A stretch of 64,000 nucleotides of DNA from JAEYKI01 sp036679405 (GTDB taxonomy: Bacteria > Bacillota > Clostridia > Christensenellales > Christensenellaceae): assembly GCA_036679405.1 (NCBI GenBank), contig JAVBVZ010000022.1, positions 8,179 through 72,178 of the forward strand. The letters are read 5' to 3'. Shown in pieces: positions 62,767 to 64,000 of the stretch. The notes beneath the pieces were generated by a model. That model ran no database searches. It was not told where the DNA came from and saw only the letters and a list, made by a program, of their open reading frames with translations. Each line of letters begins with the position of its first letter. Within the stretch, counting starts at the first letter, position 1. The position numbers and the translations under genes are program-made.

Positions 62767-63533
62767 CCCGCTTTTGATACGTCTATGGTAACGTACGGCA
62801 CATTGCCGCCCGAATAACGGGTACTGACGGAGAACGCGCCGTCCTGCCAGGAAAAGGCGTACGCGCCGGAAGCGGACTGCGCAAAACTTTCCTTGGAAGA
62901 GTAAGCGTCCTTATAGTGGGCGGCGTATTCGTCTTCTGTCAGGTCTGTCTGGTAAACAGTAATGTAATGGAGGGTTTCCCCGTCGTAATATTGTTTTTGA
63001 TAGGTGCTTTCCAGCAGAGAAGAAACGCCGTATTGATCCACCAGATCTTTAGGATAGTCCGAAAAATAGGGGTTTTCATCTGTATACTGGTCGGACGGCA
63101 GGCCCAGTGTAAGATACACGGTCGTCGTAGAGTCCATGTCGTCCAAAAACATAATATCTGCCTTGTATTCCCCAATATTGCCGCTGAGCTGGTCGGTAAT
63201 CACATCTTCTTCCGATGTGGGAGATTCATCCTGTTCGGTCAGAAGAGCGCTGTAATACTGAATAAGGGTCTGCTGGTCTGCGGTAGATTCGTAATTGACG
63301 GTATAAATATCTTTGCCGATATCGTATTCATCGCTTTCGCGGCAGCTCATGCCGCAGGATATGAGCGCATCCGCCCGGTATAAAGGAAGTACGTCCTGCG
63401 GGTAGCCGCTCAAAAGGGAAGCGTTGACCGCAGCTTCGGTTTCCGGGTCGGCCGGCGTGGATAACAGCGCCTGGCATGAAGAAAGGGATAAGACAAAGAT
63501 GCATACTGCGAGCAATACGAAAATTTTTTTCAT
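62763..63533 (-). CDS. Lipoprotein of unknown function
   Basis: A 256-residue predicted lipoprotein: lipobox LSSC (Cys at residue 20) after a signal peptide. The mature part alternates acidic and aromatic residues with many Tyr (for example KDIYTVNYEST and YQKQYYDGETLHYITVY) and suggests two similar beta-rich halves. No known domain is recognised. It follows the zinc-ribbon gene directly. Confidence 0.75.
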   Translation of the reverse strand: MKKIFVLLAVCIFVLSLSSCQALLSTPADPETEAAVNASLLSGYPQDVLPLYRADALISCGMSCRESDEYDIGKDIYTVNYESTADQQTLIQYYSALLTEQDESPTSEEDVITDQLSGNIGEYKADIMFLDDMDSTTTVYLTLGLPSDQYTDENPYFSDYPKDLVDQYGVSSLLESTYQKQYYDGETLHYITVYQTDLTEDEYAAHYKDAYSSKESFAQSASGAYAFSWQDGAFSVSTRYSGGNVPYVTIDVSKAG

Positions 63534-63734
63534 TTAAATCTCCTCTTGGCCGGCCGGAGGTTTGGGTTGCGTCTGCGGGAAAGAGGATTCCGCTTCAGCC
63601 TGAGCGACCATCACCGTGCTGCAGTGGGGGCAGATGGTCATTTCTCCGATCTCGGTGGTATTGATTACAAATTTTTTTTCGCATGACGGACAGGTGATCT
63701 CGACCGTCATATCATCGGATACGTTGCTGCTCAC
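63534..63734 (-). CDS. Small zinc-ribbon protein
   Basis: A 66-residue protein with one zinc ribbon, CPSCEKKF and CPHCSTVM (about residues 15-42), followed by an acidic Pro/Gln tail. The start is GTG at 63734; an ATG 8 codons later is also possible. It ends exactly where the lipoprotein gene begins, so the two are one transcript. The function is unknown. Confidence 0.75.
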   Translation of the reverse strand: MSSNVSDDMTVEITCPSCEKKFVINTTEIGEMTICPHCSTVMVAQAEAESSFPQTQPKPPAGQEEI

Positions 63735-63868
63735 AGGTTCGCCGCCTTTCTTAAGAAATCAACAAAAAATTTTTCAATTAAGTATGATTTTGAACATTAT
63801 ATCATAGAATTTATTTTAAAGCGTGAATAATCGGTAACATTTTACGTGTCCGTTTTTTTAAAAAATGC

Positions 63869-63874
63869 TATAAT
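63869..63874 (+). promoter_or_regulatory. Candidate -10 element before the edge gene
   Basis: TATAAT at 63869-63874, but only weak -35 sequences 16-17 bases upstream (TGTCCG or GTGTCC). It would direct the gene at the window end. Confidence 0.4.
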
Positions 63875-63963
63875 AGGAGAAAACGAATGGGAGCATGTTA
63901 AAATAATAGACAATCTGCTAAGATGGAAAGAGCGGGAAAAAGCTCGGAAATCGGAGGCGGAAA

Positions 63964-64000
63964 ATGGGAAAAATGAGGAAGCAGTATGATGAGGACTTCA
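63964..64000 (+). CDS. Start of a gene cut by the window end, possibly a transposase OrfA
   Basis: Only 12 codons are visible (MGKMRKQYDEDF). The ATG has GGAGG six bases upstream. N-terminal lines of this kind (RKQYDEDFK-like) open many IS3-type OrfA helix-turn-helix proteins, but 12 residues cannot settle it. Confidence 0.35.
   Translation, partial: MGKMRKQYDEDF

Overview
The window looks like a chromosomal segment of a Gram-positive, low-to-mid GC Clostridia-type Firmicute. Supporting signs are strong GGAGG-type ribosome sites, TTG and GTG starts, many lipobox lipoproteins without outer-membrane proteins, a Bacillus-type PurF with propeptide and iron-sulfur cysteines, and many short intrinsic terminators. 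Christensenellales would fit, but I cannot prove a family from sequence alone. I see no rRNA, CRISPR array, complete insertion sequence or phage genes.

Left part (0-36.9 kb) is mostly housekeeping. It has a MntP-type manganese exporter; a MacB-like tripartite ABC efflux operon whose permease and extra lipoprotein carry Gly/Met-rich inserts; and a purE-C-F-M-N-H-D purine operon. The purine operon is preceded by a structured leader with a terminator and a 38-codon upstream reading frame. Next come CBS-domain, VOC and GNAT genes, an NlpC/P60 wall hydrolase, a DrrAB-like ABC exporter, a flavodoxin-ferredoxin protein and several lipoproteins. A minus-strand lysine/DAP operon (asd, dapA, dapB, FAD oxidoreductase) encodes a DapB carrying an aspartokinase-like pair of ACT domains. 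An M20 deacylase, methyltransferase, Hsp33 and TPR operon, an RNA methyltransferase, a diguanylate cyclase, a tRNA-Thr followed by partial copies of its own 3' end, a MASE3-SpoIIE phosphatase and an XRE regulator complete this half.

Right part (37.2-61.6 kb) is a sugar- or cyclitol-catabolism supercluster of about 23 genes, nearly all on the plus strand. It contains a fucose-isomerase-like protein, two TIM-barrel isomerase/epimerases, three Gfo/Idh/MocA dehydrogenases, an FGGY kinase, a DeoR and an AraC regulator, and two zinc alcohol dehydrogenases. It also has a phosphotriesterase-like hydrolase, a shikimate-dehydrogenase-like protein, a cupin phosphoglucose-isomerase-like protein, a D-2-hydroxyacid dehydrogenase, a KDPG-type aldolase, a CUT2 (ribose-type) ABC importer, an SDR, a split transketolase and a cyclase-family hydrolase. 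There is no glycoside hydrolase and no obvious match to a single textbook pathway. A 22-bp motif is shared upstream of the importer operon and the second dehydrogenase/transketolase operon, and a perfect inverted repeat sits at the start point of the kinase-DeoR promoter, so at least two regulatory layers are likely. This is the best candidate for an undescribed system in the window.

The right edge holds a bile-acid/arsenite-type transporter, a lipoprotein, a small zinc-ribbon protein and the first codons of a gene cut by the window edge, possibly a transposase.
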